Of a stretch of DNA of 64,000 nucleotides, positions 36,062-44,784 are shown piece by piece. The first letter of the stretch is position 1. The number at the start of each line of letters is the position of its first letter. The position numbers were made by a program, and so were the translations under genes. Origin of the DNA: Aquabacter sediminis (lineage in GTDB: Bacteria > Pseudomonadota > Alphaproteobacteria > Rhizobiales > Xanthobacteraceae). Under the pieces are notes generated by a model. The model searched no databases. It was not told the DNA's origin and worked only from the letters and a program-made list of their open reading frames with translations. The DNA is taken from positions 124,001-188,000 of the forward strand of contig NZ_JARBFX010000002.1 in the NCBI RefSeq assembly GCF_028863665.1. The letters are read 5' to 3'.

Positions 36062-36222
36062 CCCGGAACGGAGGGCATGGGGCGCACATGCATGCAATGC
36101 GGAATCTTGCGCCGCACACGGTGGGCATTGCCGACGACAGCAATCTGCCTGCGGAAGAGGCGGACTAAAATGCCCTTTAATTAGGCAATTAGGCCAGAAC
36201 CTGCCCGAACCGGCGGCAAATG

Positions 36223-36300
36223 TTACAGAAAGTTAAACAGGTACAGGAGAACGATGACGCCGAACGGGACGCCCATCAGCCAGAGAAGCACGCCGCGCAT
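36223..36300 (-). CDS. 25-residue hydrophobic membrane peptide
   Basis: A very short frame encoding one membrane helix: MRGVLLWLMG, then VPFGVIVLLYLFNFL. An AAGGA Shine-Dalgarno lies 8 bases before the ATG on the minus strand. Similar tiny proteins with a VP-hinge in a single helix recur in alphaproteobacterial genomes without assigned function; that resemblance is from memory. It lies between the sigma-54 promoter and the carbonic anhydrase gene, pointing toward urtA, so its transcript could run into the urt operon. Confidence 0.6.
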   Translation of the reverse strand: MRGVLLWLMGVPFGVIVLLYLFNFL

Positions 36301-36441
36301 GGGATGAAGTCCTTTGTTGTGACACCTGTCCCTTCAACGCACGCGGACCGCCCGCGTTCCCGTCTGGCTTATTGTGCATTGCATGATCTTGACCCGCGGC
36401 CCGCGCCTCTTTCTTATGCCGGAAAGGGGACGGGGCATTTC

Positions 36442-37056
36442 ATGGACGAACTCATCGACGGTTACCGCCGATTCCGGGAAGTGGCCTGGCCGGACCACAA
36501 GGCGGTGTTCGAGCGCCTCGCCGCCCGCGGTCAGCGGCCCCACACCTTCATCGTCGCCTGCTCGGACAGCCGCGTCGATCCGCAGATGATCTTCAATACC
36601 GGGCCGGGCGAACTGTTCGTGGTGCGCAACGTCGCCAATCTCGTGCCGCCCTACCAGCCGGACGCGAAGTATCACGGCACCAGCGCCGCGCTGGAATTCG
36701 CGGTCAATGTGCTGAAGGTCCAGAAGGTGGTGGTGCTCGGCCATGCCCAGTGCGGCGGCGTCCATGCGCTGCTGGACGGCGCCCCGCCCGGCGCGCAGGA
36801 CTTCGTGGCCCCCTGGATGACCATGGCGGAAAGCGCGCGGCAGGAGACGCTGGAGGCCAACCTGCCCCCCGAGGAGCGCCAGCGCTTCTGCGAGCATTGC
36901 TGCGTGCGGCTTTCCCTCTCGAACCTGAAGTCCTTCCCCTGGCTGTCGAAGCGGGTGGAGGACGGCGACCTCACCCTGCACGGCGCCTATTTCGGTGTCG
37001 CCACCGGCCGCCTGGAACTCCTCGCCGACGACGGCACCTTCAAGGCGGTGGACTGA
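36442..37056 (+). CDS. beta-class carbonic anhydrase
   Basis: A 204-residue beta-carbonic anhydrase. The zinc ligands are C40, H101 and C104 (ACSDSRVDP and GHAQCGG), with the D42-R44 dyad beside them. It interconverts CO2 and bicarbonate in the cytosol. ATG 36442 gives the family-typical start; an upstream in-frame extension overlaps the small membrane peptide gene and is not protein-like. Its divergent position beside the urea operon suggests handling of CO2 from urea hydrolysis, although it may equally serve anaplerotic needs. Confidence 0.93.
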   Translation: MDELIDGYRRFREVAWPDHKAVFERLAARGQRPHTFIVACSDSRVDPQMIFNTGPGELFVVRNVANLVPPYQPDAKYHGTSAALEFAVNVLKVQKVVVLGHAQCGGVHALLDGAPPGAQDFVAPWMTMAESARQETLEANLPPEERQRFCEHCCVRLSLSNLKSFPWLSKRVEDGDLTLHGAYFGVATGRLELLADDGTFKAVD

Positions 37057-37404
37057 CCGCCGGCCCCTTGCCTTCGGCGAAGCCGCTTTTAGCCCCCATC
37101 GGCAACTGGCAAGCCCCGCCCGGCGGCGAATCGCGCCGCCTCCCCCGCAGGGCAACCGCTCGTGCCGCAGCGTGGCGCTTCACTGCCGGGGCGGCTCGCC
37201 AGCATTTCCGTCCCCCACCTGGCAACGCGCATTAACAAAACGGTTCGGGAAGCCAAAGCCCGGAATACGCCTTCACGACTTGGCGCAAGCAACACATTCG
37301 GCTAGGACTTGCGCGCTTCAAATAAGCGTCGGACGCACCGGCGCCATTGTCTTACCTATTCTTATCTGGAGTGTCCGTCCTTGGGACAGTTGGCGTTCCT
37401 TCTC
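37057..37404. other. intergenic stretch upstream of the HdeD-like gene
   Basis: About 350 bases without a convincing gene. A weak promoter-like pair (TTGGCG, 17 bases, TAGGAC) occurs near 37280-37308. Frames open here lack protein-like composition. No repeat or RNA gene was recognised. Confidence 0.4.
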
Positions 37405-38724
37405 GTGGGCTCGGATTCGCTCCGGCGGCGCTGGATGGTGGTGGCGGGCCTCGGGGTGCTCCTGATCCTGCTCGGCCTCCTCATTTTCGGCGAGGCGGCG
37501 GAAGGCATTACCATTGCCACCATTGATGCGTTCGGCCTGGTGATCCTGCTCCAGGGCGTGCTCACCTTGGTCACGGCGCTGGCCGCCGGCTCGCCGCTCG
37601 GTCTTTATATCAACCTGACGCGCGCCCTCCTCCTGGTGGTGCTGGCCTGCCTGATCCTGGACTTTCCCTGGCGCAACGACCTGGCGGTGACCGTTCTGTT
37701 CGGCCTCGCCTTCATGGTGGACGGCATTTTGCGCTTCGGCAGCGCCTATGTGCTGCGCTATTCCGGCTGGCGCACCATGCTGGTGTGGGGCGTGGTGCAG
37801 TTCATCCTGGCCGGGCTGATCTTCTCCGACTGGCCGATCCCGCGCGGCAAGAACATCCCCTTCTTCGTCTCCGTCTCGCTGATGTTTTCCGGCTGGGTGG
37901 TGCTGCGCATGGGGCTGATGCTGCGCTCGCTGGAGCCCGAGGCGGCCATCCTGAACCTGCCCATGTTCGGCAAGCGCGCCTGGTACGAGCACGCCCCGGT
38001 CTTTGCCGGCCCCGGCGGTCCGCCGCCCTCGGGCGAGCCCATGGTGGTGCATGTGTGGACGCCGCTGGGCACCGCCCACGGCGCCGCGCGCCGGCCGGTG
38101 CTGGACCGCTATATCGCGGCGGTGGATTCCAAGGGGGTCATCTCCACCGGCCATGCGGCGCTGGAGGCCAAGCCCGACGTCTATATCAGCCACTATCCCG
38201 CCTCCGAGCTGGACCGCGACCCCTCTCAATTCATGCGCGCCTTCCGCGCCACGCGGGACAATGACGTGCCCGGCCGCTTCCTGCCGTCCTATGAGGAGGA
38301 GGTCGCCGGCTGGACCGAGGCGGACGCGCACGTCATCTTCCGCAACTACAACCAGCGGCGCCTGCGTGCCTTCTGGATCGGCTACCGGCAGGAAAACACC
38401 TACAACCTGACCAACCGCAATTGCTCGGTGGCGGTGGCCTCGGCGATGGATGCCGCGCTCGAAGGCGCGCTGGCCACCAAATGGCCGTTCGTGCGCATCG
38501 CCGGCCTGTTCGCCAATCCAGACCTCTGGATGGCCGCCATGCTGCGCCACCGGGCGGAATCCATGACCTGGACGCCCGGCATCGCGCTCGATTATGCCCG
38601 CCTCATGAAGCGCCTGGTGGAGCCGACGCAGATCTCCTGGTTCGGCCGCCTGATGCTGGCCTTCCGCGTGTGGAAGCGCCATCCCACCCCCCAATCCCCC
38701 GCCGCAGAGAAAGCCGTTCCGTGA
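37405..38724 (+). CDS. HdeD/DUF308-like membrane protein with C-terminal permuted papain-like domain
   Basis: About 440 residues from the suggested GTG start (TTG 37309 and ATG 37435 are alternatives). The N-terminal half has six helices in the HdeD/DUF308 pattern (repeated GLVILLQGVLTL and FGLAFMVDGILR). The C-terminal 230 residues are soluble, with STGHAALEA followed about 120 residues later by YNLTNRNCSVAVA. A histidine before an NC motif matches circularly permuted NlpC/P60-like (LRAT/YiiX-type) cysteine hydrolases. This suggests a membrane-anchored hydrolase or acyltransferase; the assignment of the second domain is tentative. The stop overlaps the start of the next MFS gene (GTGA). Confidence 0.6.
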   Translation: MGSDSLRRRWMVVAGLGVLLILLGLLIFGEAAEGITIATIDAFGLVILLQGVLTLVTALAAGSPLGLYINLTRALLLVVLACLILDFPWRNDLAVTVLFGLAFMVDGILRFGSAYVLRYSGWRTMLVWGVVQFILAGLIFSDWPIPRGKNIPFFVSVSLMFSGWVVLRMGLMLRSLEPEAAILNLPMFGKRAWYEHAPVFAGPGGPPPSGEPMVVHVWTPLGTAHGAARRPVLDRYIAAVDSKGVISTGHAALEAKPDVYISHYPASELDRDPSQFMRAFRATRDNDVPGRFLPSYEEEVAGWTEADAHVIFRNYNQRRLRAFWIGYRQENTYNLTNRNCSVAVASAMDAALEGALATKWPFVRIAGLFANPDLWMAAMLRHRAESMTWTPGIALDYARLMKRLVEPTQISWFGRLMLAFRVWKRHPTPQSPAAEKAVP

Positions 38725-39875
38725 GCGAGACCGCCCTTCCGCCCGCCTCCGGGCATCTGTTGTCGCGGGCCGCCGTCATCGCGACGGCCATGATCTTCGG
38801 CCTGACCTATTCGCTGAGCGCCGCCCTCATCGCGCTCGACCTGGCCGAACGGGGCATGAGCGAGGCGCTCATCGGCGCCAATGCGGCCATGCATGCGGTG
38901 GGCGTGCTCGCCACCGCCCTGGTCCTGCCGCGCCTCGTCGGCGTGTTCGGGGTGCGCGGGCTGATCCTGTCCTCGCTGGTGCTGGCGGCCGTCACCATGA
39001 TGGCCTTTCCCCTCATGCCGCTGGTCTGGCTTTGGTTTCCGCTGCGCTTTTTCCTCGGCGCCGCCTCGGAATCGCTGTTCGTGCTCTCGGAGACCTGGAT
39101 CAACAGCCTCAGCACCGAGCAGACCCGCGCCCGCGCCATGGCCGCCTATACCGCCGCGCTGTCGGTGGGCTTCGCGCTCGGGCCGCTCATCCTGTCCATC
39201 GTCGGCACGGGGGGCATGACCGGCTATGCGGTGGGCTCGGTGCTGGCCCTCTGCGCCGCCTGCTTCGTGGCCTCCCCGCGCATCACCGCGCCGAAGTTCG
39301 AGGAGCCGAGCCACGCCAGCCCGCTCCATTACATGCGCATCGCGCCCATCGCTTTGTCGGCGACGGTGCTGAACGCCGCCATCGAGGCGGCCGGCCTCTC
39401 GTTCCTGGCCATCTACGCCATCAATCTGGGCTGGCCGGAATCGGATGCCACACGCCTCATCACCTGCATGATGGTGGGCGCCATCGTGCTGCAATTGCCC
39501 ATCGGCTGGCTGGGCGACACCATGAACCGCCGGACGCTGGTGATTGCCCTGGCCTCCATCGGCGCGATCGGCGCGCTCATCTGGCCGTTCGCGCTGGGCT
39601 CCTTCTGGGCCTCCTATGCCCTGCTCTTCGTGTGGGGCGGCGCGTTCGTGGGCATCTACACCATCATGCTCACCGTGGTCGGCAGCCGCTTCAAGGGCGG
39701 GGAATTGGTGGGCATCTATGCGGTCATGGGCCTGACCTGGGGCGGCGGCGCGCTCATCGGCCCGCTGGCGGCCGGGATGGCCATGCAAGTCTTCGTGCAT
39801 GGCCTGGCTTATTTCTGCGCCTTCGCCTTGGGCGCATTCGCCCTCGCCGTCATGCTTTTGAAGCACGAGACCTGA
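38721..39875 (+). CDS. MFS transporter
   Basis: A 384-residue, 12-helix MFS protein that starts at a GTG overlapping the upstream stop. The second half has the loop GWLGDTMNRRTL; the first half has LPRLVGVFGVRGL in the corresponding place. It resembles the YcaD-like branch. Substrate unknown. Coupling to the HdeD-like/hydrolase protein suggests that the two act together at the inner membrane. Confidence 0.85.
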   Translation: MSETALPPASGHLLSRAAVIATAMIFGLTYSLSAALIALDLAERGMSEALIGANAAMHAVGVLATALVLPRLVGVFGVRGLILSSLVLAAVTMMAFPLMPLVWLWFPLRFFLGAASESLFVLSETWINSLSTEQTRARAMAAYTAALSVGFALGPLILSIVGTGGMTGYAVGSVLALCAACFVASPRITAPKFEEPSHASPLHYMRIAPIALSATVLNAAIEAAGLSFLAIYAINLGWPESDATRLITCMMVGAIVLQLPIGWLGDTMNRRTLVIALASIGAIGALIWPFALGSFWASYALLFVWGGAFVGIYTIMLTVVGSRFKGGELVGIYAVMGLTWGGGALIGPLAAGMAMQVFVHGLAYFCAFALGAFALAVMLLKHET

Positions 39876-40003
39876 CCCAAGGACATGGCCTGACCTTGCG
39901 AAATCTGTCCAACAATTAATGCGGGAAGGCACGAGATCCCGTTCAGGCGCCCGCGATTGCTGCTAAGATAAAGCTGGGTTGGGAAGACCTGGAGACAAGA
40001 ATT

Positions 40004-40537
40004 ATGAAAAGGCTTTTTGGAGCGCTGGCCGTCGCCGCCGCGCTTGCCACGCCGTTCGCCCTGTCCGTGGCGGCAACGCCTGCCGCCGCCGACCCGGTGA
40101 ACACCGAAGTTCCCGCCACCGGGGCCAACTGGCTGTTCGTGCAGGTGGCCGACCAGGTGTCCATCGAAGGCAACAAGCTGATCCTGAAGGGCACCGCCCC
40201 GCAGACGCTGATGTTCGCGGACCGGCCGGAGCGCATGACCGGCGAGACCACCACCGCCGGCTTCGTGAAGATCTGGAACCAGGGCAAGGACAGCTTCCAG
40301 AAGGATCCGCCCAATGCCACCCTCGCGGTGACCGGCGCAGACGGCAAGCCGCAGACCGCCGTGGTGGAGCTGACCGACCCGGTGGTGAATGGCGACACCC
40401 TCACCTACACCTTCCGCACGCTCAGCAACGAGCAGCCGGTGGCGGGCACCTCTGCCAGCCTCTTCATCGACTGGTGGTATGCCGGACCCGGCCATTGCTG
40501 GCGCGGTCCCTATGGCGGCCTGCACTGCGTCTATTGA
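40004..40537 (+). CDS. secreted protein of unknown function
   Basis: A 177-residue protein with a clear signal peptide ending around ATPAAAD. The mature part is a probable beta-rich domain with no motif I recognise. It ends with GHCWRGPYGGLHCVY, where the two cysteines may form a disulfide. It has its own strong terminator and no evident operon partner. Confidence 0.7.
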   Translation: MKRLFGALAVAAALATPFALSVAATPAAADPVNTEVPATGANWLFVQVADQVSIEGNKLILKGTAPQTLMFADRPERMTGETTTAGFVKIWNQGKDSFQKDPPNATLAVTGADGKPQTAVVELTDPVVNGDTLTYTFRTLSNEQPVAGTSASLFIDWWYAGPGHCWRGPYGGLHCVY

Positions 40538-40557
40538 GACAAGGCGCTTCAAGGTTC

Positions 40558-40585
40558 GGGCCCGGCCGCAAGCCGGGCCCTTTTC
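40558..40585 (+). terminator. intrinsic terminator after the secreted-protein gene
   Basis: A perfect 9-base stem (GGGCCCGGC with GCCGGGCCC), a 5-base loop and then TTTTC, located 21 bases after the stop. Confidence 0.9.
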
Positions 40586-40603
40586 ATGTGGGGCGGGGGA
40601 TGA

Positions 40604-41635
40604 TCAGCCCAGCTGCGCCGCCCGGTCCTTGCCCTGGCGCTCCAGCATCCAGCCGGGATATTCCGGCGGCAGGGCGCTCACCGCGTCCAGCGTCGCCATC
40701 TCCTCCTCCGTCAGGCGGATCTGCGTGGCGGCGAGATTGTCGTCCAGCTGCTCCAGCGTCTTGGCGCCGATGATGGCGGACATGACGAAGGGCTTGGCCA
40801 GCACATAAGCGAGCGCGATCCGCGCCACCGAGACGCCGCGCGCCTCGGCAATCGGCCGCATGGCGTCGATGCAGTCAAAGGCGCGGTCCTTGTTCACGGG
40901 CGGGAAGTCGAAGGTGACACGCCGTCCGTCATTGGTGCCGGCGCCGTCGCGGCTGTACTTGCCGGAGAGCAGGCCGCCCGCCAGCGGGCTCCACACCATA
41001 AGGCCCAGCTTCTCGGACATCAGAAGGGGCGCGATCTCGCGCTCCAGGTCCCGGCCGGCAATGGTGTAATAGGCCTGGAGGGTGACCGGGCGCGCCCAGC
41101 CATTCTTCTCCGACAGGCCCAGCGCCTTCATGAGCCGCCATGCCTGCCAGTTGGAAATGCCCACATAGCGCACATGGCCCTGGCGCACGAGGTCGTCGAG
41201 GGCCTGCAACGTCTCCTCCACCGGCGTGAGGGGGTCGGTGCCGTGGATCTGGTAGAGGTCGATATAGTCGGTGCCGAGCCGCTTCAGGCTGGCCTTCACG
41301 CCATCCATGATATGGCCGCGGGAGGAGCCCCGGTCGTTGCGGCCCGGGCCCATCTGGCCATAGACCTTGGTGGCCAGCACCACGTCCGTGCGCGGCCGGC
41401 CGGAATTGCGGATCGCGGCGCCGGTGATTTCTTCCGACAGGCCGCCGGAATAGACGTCTGCCGTGTCGATGAAATTGACGCCCGCATCGAGGGCGCGGGC
41501 GACGATGGCGTCCGCCGCGCTCTGGTCGAGGGTGCCGATGGCGGTCCAGTGGCCGCCACGGCCGCCGAAGGTCATGGTGCCGAGGCAGATTTCGGACACG
41601 AGAAGGCCCGTGCCGCCGAGTGTCTTGGTGCGCAT
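40604..41635 (-). CDS. aldo/keto reductase
   Basis: A 343-residue NADPH-dependent aldo/keto reductase. The catalytic tetrad is visible: Asp in NFIDTADVYSGG with the Tyr, Lys in LATKVYG, and His in YQIHGTD. A C-terminal cofactor region follows. It reduces small aldehydes or ketones. GAGGAGACAGGG lies before the ATG. It is divergent from a LysR regulator 185 bases away, which probably controls it. Confidence 0.9.
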   Translation of the reverse strand: MRTKTLGGTGLLVSEICLGTMTFGGRGGHWTAIGTLDQSAADAIVARALDAGVNFIDTADVYSGGLSEEITGAAIRNSGRPRTDVVLATKVYGQMGPGRNDRGSSRGHIMDGVKASLKRLGTDYIDLYQIHGTDPLTPVEETLQALDDLVRQGHVRYVGISNWQAWRLMKALGLSEKNGWARPVTLQAYYTIAGRDLEREIAPLLMSEKLGLMVWSPLAGGLLSGKYSRDGAGTNDGRRVTFDFPPVNKDRAFDCIDAMRPIAEARGVSVARIALAYVLAKPFVMSAIIGAKTLEQLDDNLAATQIRLTEEEMATLDAVSALPPEYPGWMLERQGKDRAAQLG

Positions 41636-41790
41636 GAGATCCCTGTCTCCTCAAGGCCGGGCGGTGCGCCCGGCGCGCGCCACGCGCGGCCAGGCCCCGC
41701 CCCCGGAGCTGCCCGGCCGCCGGGCTGGCCCTCACATAGGCTGCCTCTTTGTTGAGGATTAGACGCCATATCCCCCATAGAGTATGAAGC

Positions 41791-41806
41791 TGGACTATAT
41801 GGTCCA
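41791..41806. promoter_or_regulatory. 16-base near-palindrome between AKR and LysR genes
   Basis: TGGACTATATGGTCCA is a palindrome with a single mismatched pair, 14 bases before the LysR start. It is a likely autoregulatory or shared operator for the divergent pair. Confidence 0.5.
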
Positions 41807-41820
41807 CCTACGGACGCCCC

Positions 41821-42744
41821 ATGCCTCGCCCCGATCCCTTTGACGGCCTGAGCGAATTCCTTGCCGTGGCGCGCCTGGGCTCGTTCCGCAAGGCGGCCTC
41901 GGCGCTGGATGTGACACCCGGCGCGGTGAGCCAGGCCATCCAGGCGCTGGAGGCCCGGCTCGGCCTGCCGCTGTTCCACCGCACCACCCGCTCGGTCTCC
42001 CTCACCGAGGCGGGCGAGCACCTGATGGGGCGGGTGGGACAGGCGGCGGACACCATCGTCGGCTCCCTCGACGGGCTCAGCCAGATGCGCGGCGAGCCGT
42101 CGGGAACGCTGCGCCTGCTGGTGCACCGGGGCGCGGTGGAGCATGTGCTGGAGCCGGTGCTGCCGGTCTTTCACCGCGCCTATCCGCAGGTGAAGCTGGA
42201 CATCGTGGTGGATGAGAGCCACGCCGACCTGGTGAAGTCCGGCTATGACGCGGGCATCGGGGTGGGCGAATTCATCGACCGCGACATGGTGGCAGTGCGC
42301 GTCACCCAGCCCTTTGCCTGGATCGTCGCCGCCTCCCCCGCTTATCTGGAGCGGCACGGGCGGCCGCTGGTGCCGGAGGACATCGCCCGCCACACCTGCA
42401 TCCGCTATCGCCGGCCGGAGCTGGGCGGGCTCTATCGCTGGGAATTCCAACGGGACGGCCAGTCCCTCACCCTGGAGCCGCCCGGCAGCGTGGCGGTGAA
42501 CGATTCCAGCCTCGCCCGCGCGCTGGGCCGCCAGGGGCTGGGCCTGCTCTATACATCCGAGCTGCATGCGGCGGCGGACCTGGCCGCCGGGTCGCTGGTG
42601 CCGGTGCTCAGCGACTTCGTGCCCCCCCGCGATGCCCTCTTCGTCTGCTTCCCCCGCCAAAGCCGCGCCCAGCCCAAATTGCGCGCCTTCGTGGACACCT
42701 GCACCCGGGTGATGCTGCGCCCGCACGCCGAGGCGGCGGCCTGA
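41821..42744 (+). CDS. LysR family transcriptional regulator
   Basis: A 307-residue LysR regulator. The N-terminal winged helix covers about 5-65 (FLAVARLGSFRKAASALDV, then a PLFHRTTRSVSLTEAG wing). The effector-binding domain follows from about 90. It most resembles the large group controlling divergently transcribed reductases. It probably regulates the adjacent aldo/keto reductase gene and itself; the ligand is unknown. Confidence 0.9.
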   Translation: MPRPDPFDGLSEFLAVARLGSFRKAASALDVTPGAVSQAIQALEARLGLPLFHRTTRSVSLTEAGEHLMGRVGQAADTIVGSLDGLSQMRGEPSGTLRLLVHRGAVEHVLEPVLPVFHRAYPQVKLDIVVDESHADLVKSGYDAGIGVGEFIDRDMVAVRVTQPFAWIVAASPAYLERHGRPLVPEDIARHTCIRYRRPELGGLYRWEFQRDGQSLTLEPPGSVAVNDSSLARALGRQGLGLLYTSELHAAADLAAGSLVPVLSDFVPPRDALFVCFPRQSRAQPKLRAFVDTCTRVMLRPHAEAAA

Positions 42745-42774
42745 GCGTCCCTCCAAGAGAGAGCCGGGCCGGCC

Positions 42775-43488
42775 TCACCCCAGCGCCGCGCCGGCGAAAA
42801 TGTCCATCAAGTCGGGCGCCTCGCCGGGGTCGGCGTCGAGCTTGAGGCGCTGTTCCACATGCAGGAAGTGGTGGCGGGAGAGGTCGATGGCGCGGGGAAT
42901 GTCGCGGGCGCGCAGGGCTTCGACGATGGCGCCATGCTCGTCCACCGCGCACAGGGACTGGTTGGCGGGCTCATAGACCGAGACCATCACCGAGGAGCGG
43001 GAGAGCAGCTCGCGCAGGAAGCGGGAGAGTTCCTCATTGCCCAGCGCATCCACCAGCAGCAGATGAAAAGCGCCGGACAGGCGCACCGAGGCCGCCCGGT
43101 CGCCCCGCTCGGCGGCGAAGCGCTCCTGGCTGAGATGGGCGTCGAGGGCATCGAGGATGGTCTCGTCCAGGATCTGACCGAGCTGCACCAGGACGCCGGC
43201 TTCCAGCACACGATGGGCCTCATAGACGGCGCGGATCTCTTCCAGCGAGGGCCGGGCGACACGGGCGCCCCGGTTGGGAATGATCTCGATGCGCCGCTCG
43301 GCCCCAAGGCGCTGGAGCACCTTGCGTACCCGCTCCCGGGACACGCCGAAACATTCGGCCAGCCGATGCTCGGCGAGCTTGGTGCCCGCCTTCAGCCGGC
43401 CTTCCATGATGGCCTTGAGGATGGCCCCATGGATGGCCTCGTCGGCTTCCGGGTCCGCCTTTGGGCCTCTCTTGCGCGTCTCGTTCAT
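42775..43488 (-). CDS. GntR family transcriptional regulator (FCD type)
   Basis: A 237-residue regulator. The N-terminal winged helix has KLAEHRLAECFGVSRERVRKVL as its helix-turn-helix, and the C-terminal all-helical FCD domain has metal-binding histidines (AFHLLL, DEHGAIVEAL and RHHFLHVE). It is divergent from an ABC transporter operon. The three TGTGCACA palindromes between them are its likely operators. Repression relieved by a pathway intermediate (a ureide or amino acid) is the usual mode. Confidence 0.9.
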   Translation of the reverse strand: MNETRKRGPKADPEADEAIHGAILKAIMEGRLKAGTKLAEHRLAECFGVSRERVRKVLQRLGAERRIEIIPNRGARVARPSLEEIRAVYEAHRVLEAGVLVQLGQILDETILDALDAHLSQERFAAERGDRAASVRLSGAFHLLLVDALGNEELSRFLRELLSRSSVMVSVYEPANQSLCAVDEHGAIVEALRARDIPRAIDLSRHHFLHVEQRLKLDADPGEAPDLMDIFAGAALG

Positions 43489-43549
43489 TCCGCCTCACTG
43501 ATGTCGGCGAGGATAGACCGTCCTCGCCGCTTTGCCCGCGCCTGAAAAA

Positions 43550-43579
43550 TGTGCACAATCAGATTTTATAATGTGCACA
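43550..43579. promoter_or_regulatory. paired GntR operators TGTGCACA
   Basis: Two identical palindromes, AATGTGCACA, at 43550-43557 and 43572-43579 (8-base cores), with starts 22 bases apart, which is two helical turns. They lie 61 bases upstream of the GntR start, in the divergent promoter region. Confidence 0.75.
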
Positions 43580-43662
43580 TTTCCAAAGCTGCCTTTCCCC
43601 AGTCGCGACGCCTGCACCGCCGCACCGCTCTAACACATTAAGCATGCAACGTTTTTCAAAAA

Positions 43663-43670
43663 TGTGCACA
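43663..43670. promoter_or_regulatory. third TGTGCACA copy near the transporter promoter
   Basis: A third exact copy in the same AATGTGCACA context, about 70 bases before the binding-protein start and 91 bases from the second copy. Together they could support looping or separate control of the two promoters. Confidence 0.65.
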
Positions 43671-43737
43671 CTCCTCGCCGCTTGGCCCAAGTCTTGCGAA
43701 GTGTCTCCCGTCGTCTCCCGGACAAGGAGTGGGAAAG

Positions 43738-44784
43738 ATGGTCTTCGATTTGCGCATCTCCCGTCGGAGCGCCTTGCGGCTCGGCGCGGGGGCCTTGGCC
43801 GGCAGCATCGCCATGCCCGCCATCCTGCGCGCGGCCCCCAAGGAAATCGTGGTGGGTGGCCCGGCGGGCGCCGCCAAATACTTGAATGCCGATGTCTTCC
43901 CCATCATCGAGAAGGCCCTGGACGTCAAGATCCTCTATGAGGGCACCAATTCGCTCACCAACCTGCAGAAGATGCAGGCGGACAAGGCGAGCCCGAAAAT
44001 GTCCGTGGTGATCATGGACGATCCGGTCATGCTCCCGGCCGCCGCCTCCGGCCTCATCACCCCCATCACCGCCTCCACCGTGCCGAACCTGGCCAAGCTC
44101 GTAGCCGGGACCATCCACCAGGACGGCATGTGGGCGAACTATCAGCGCCCCTGGGTGGGCATCGCCTATTCCACCAAGCGCATGCCCGCCGCCCCCAAGA
44201 GCTGGGCGACGCTTTGGGAGCCCAAGTTCGGGCAGAAGGTCATCGTCCCCTCGCTCCAGAACACCGAGGGCTTCTGGGTGCTGCTGGCGGCCGCGCACTT
44301 GGAGACCGGAAAGCCCTATAAGGAAGCGCAATACGACATCGACGCCGCCTTCCGGAAGCTGAAAAGCCTGAAGCCCAATCTGCTGAACGTCTACACCAAC
44401 GCCCCCCAGGCCATTAACCTCCTGGAGCAGGGCGAGGCCTGGATGATCGGCGGGCAATTCTCCGCCTATACGCTGATCCGCAAGGCCGACGGCTCGCCCA
44501 TCGACCTGGCCATCCCCGAAGGCGGCGGCTTCTCCATGCCCTCGGGCATCGCCAAGGTGGCGGGCGCGCCAGCGGGTGACACCTCCGACGCAGTCATCAA
44601 CGCCTTCCTCTCCCCCGAAGTGCAGAGCGTGCTTGCCACCAAGGCCTTCGTCGCGCCCACCAATTCCACCGTGCCGACGCCGGCCGGCTATCCCGACGCC
44701 AATTCCCTGTTCGCCCCCGACTGGGCCTTCATCGCCAAGGAGCGCGCCGGCTGGGTGGAGCGCTGGATCAAGGAGATGTCATGA
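43738..44784 (+). CDS. ABC transporter substrate-binding protein (polyamine/ureide type)
   Basis: A 348-residue periplasmic binding protein of the spermidine/putrescine (PotD/F) class. Its signal peptide looks like a Tat signal (SRRSALRLGAGALAG). ATG 43738 has AAGGAG 8 bases before it; a GTG 9 bases upstream is less likely. The mature part has VKILYEGTNSLTNLQKMQAD and WVGIAYSTKRMP. It starts an ATGA-overlapped operon of transporter, deacetylase-type amidohydrolase and racemase homologue. The substrate is probably a nitrogen compound such as allantoin or a hydantoin. Confidence 0.85.
   Translation: MVFDLRISRRSALRLGAGALAGSIAMPAILRAAPKEIVVGGPAGAAKYLNADVFPIIEKALDVKILYEGTNSLTNLQKMQADKASPKMSVVIMDDPVMLPAAASGLITPITASTVPNLAKLVAGTIHQDGMWANYQRPWVGIAYSTKRMPAAPKSWATLWEPKFGQKVIVPSLQNTEGFWVLLAAAHLETGKPYKEAQYDIDAAFRKLKSLKPNLLNVYTNAPQAINLLEQGEAWMIGGQFSAYTLIRKADGSPIDLAIPEGGGFSMPSGIAKVAGAPAGDTSDAVINAFLSPEVQSVLATKAFVAPTNSTVPTPAGYPDANSLFAPDWAFIAKERAGWVERWIKEMS

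Noticed and set aside
33624-36236. 870-codon + strand frame over urtA-urtB
   Set aside because: Antisense shadow of urtB and urtA, whose domains, signal peptide and operon logic are clear.
36371-36390. TGGCTTATTGTGCATTGC upstream of the carbonic anhydrase as a second sigma-54 promoter
   Set aside because: The spacing between the GG and GC elements is too long for RpoN.
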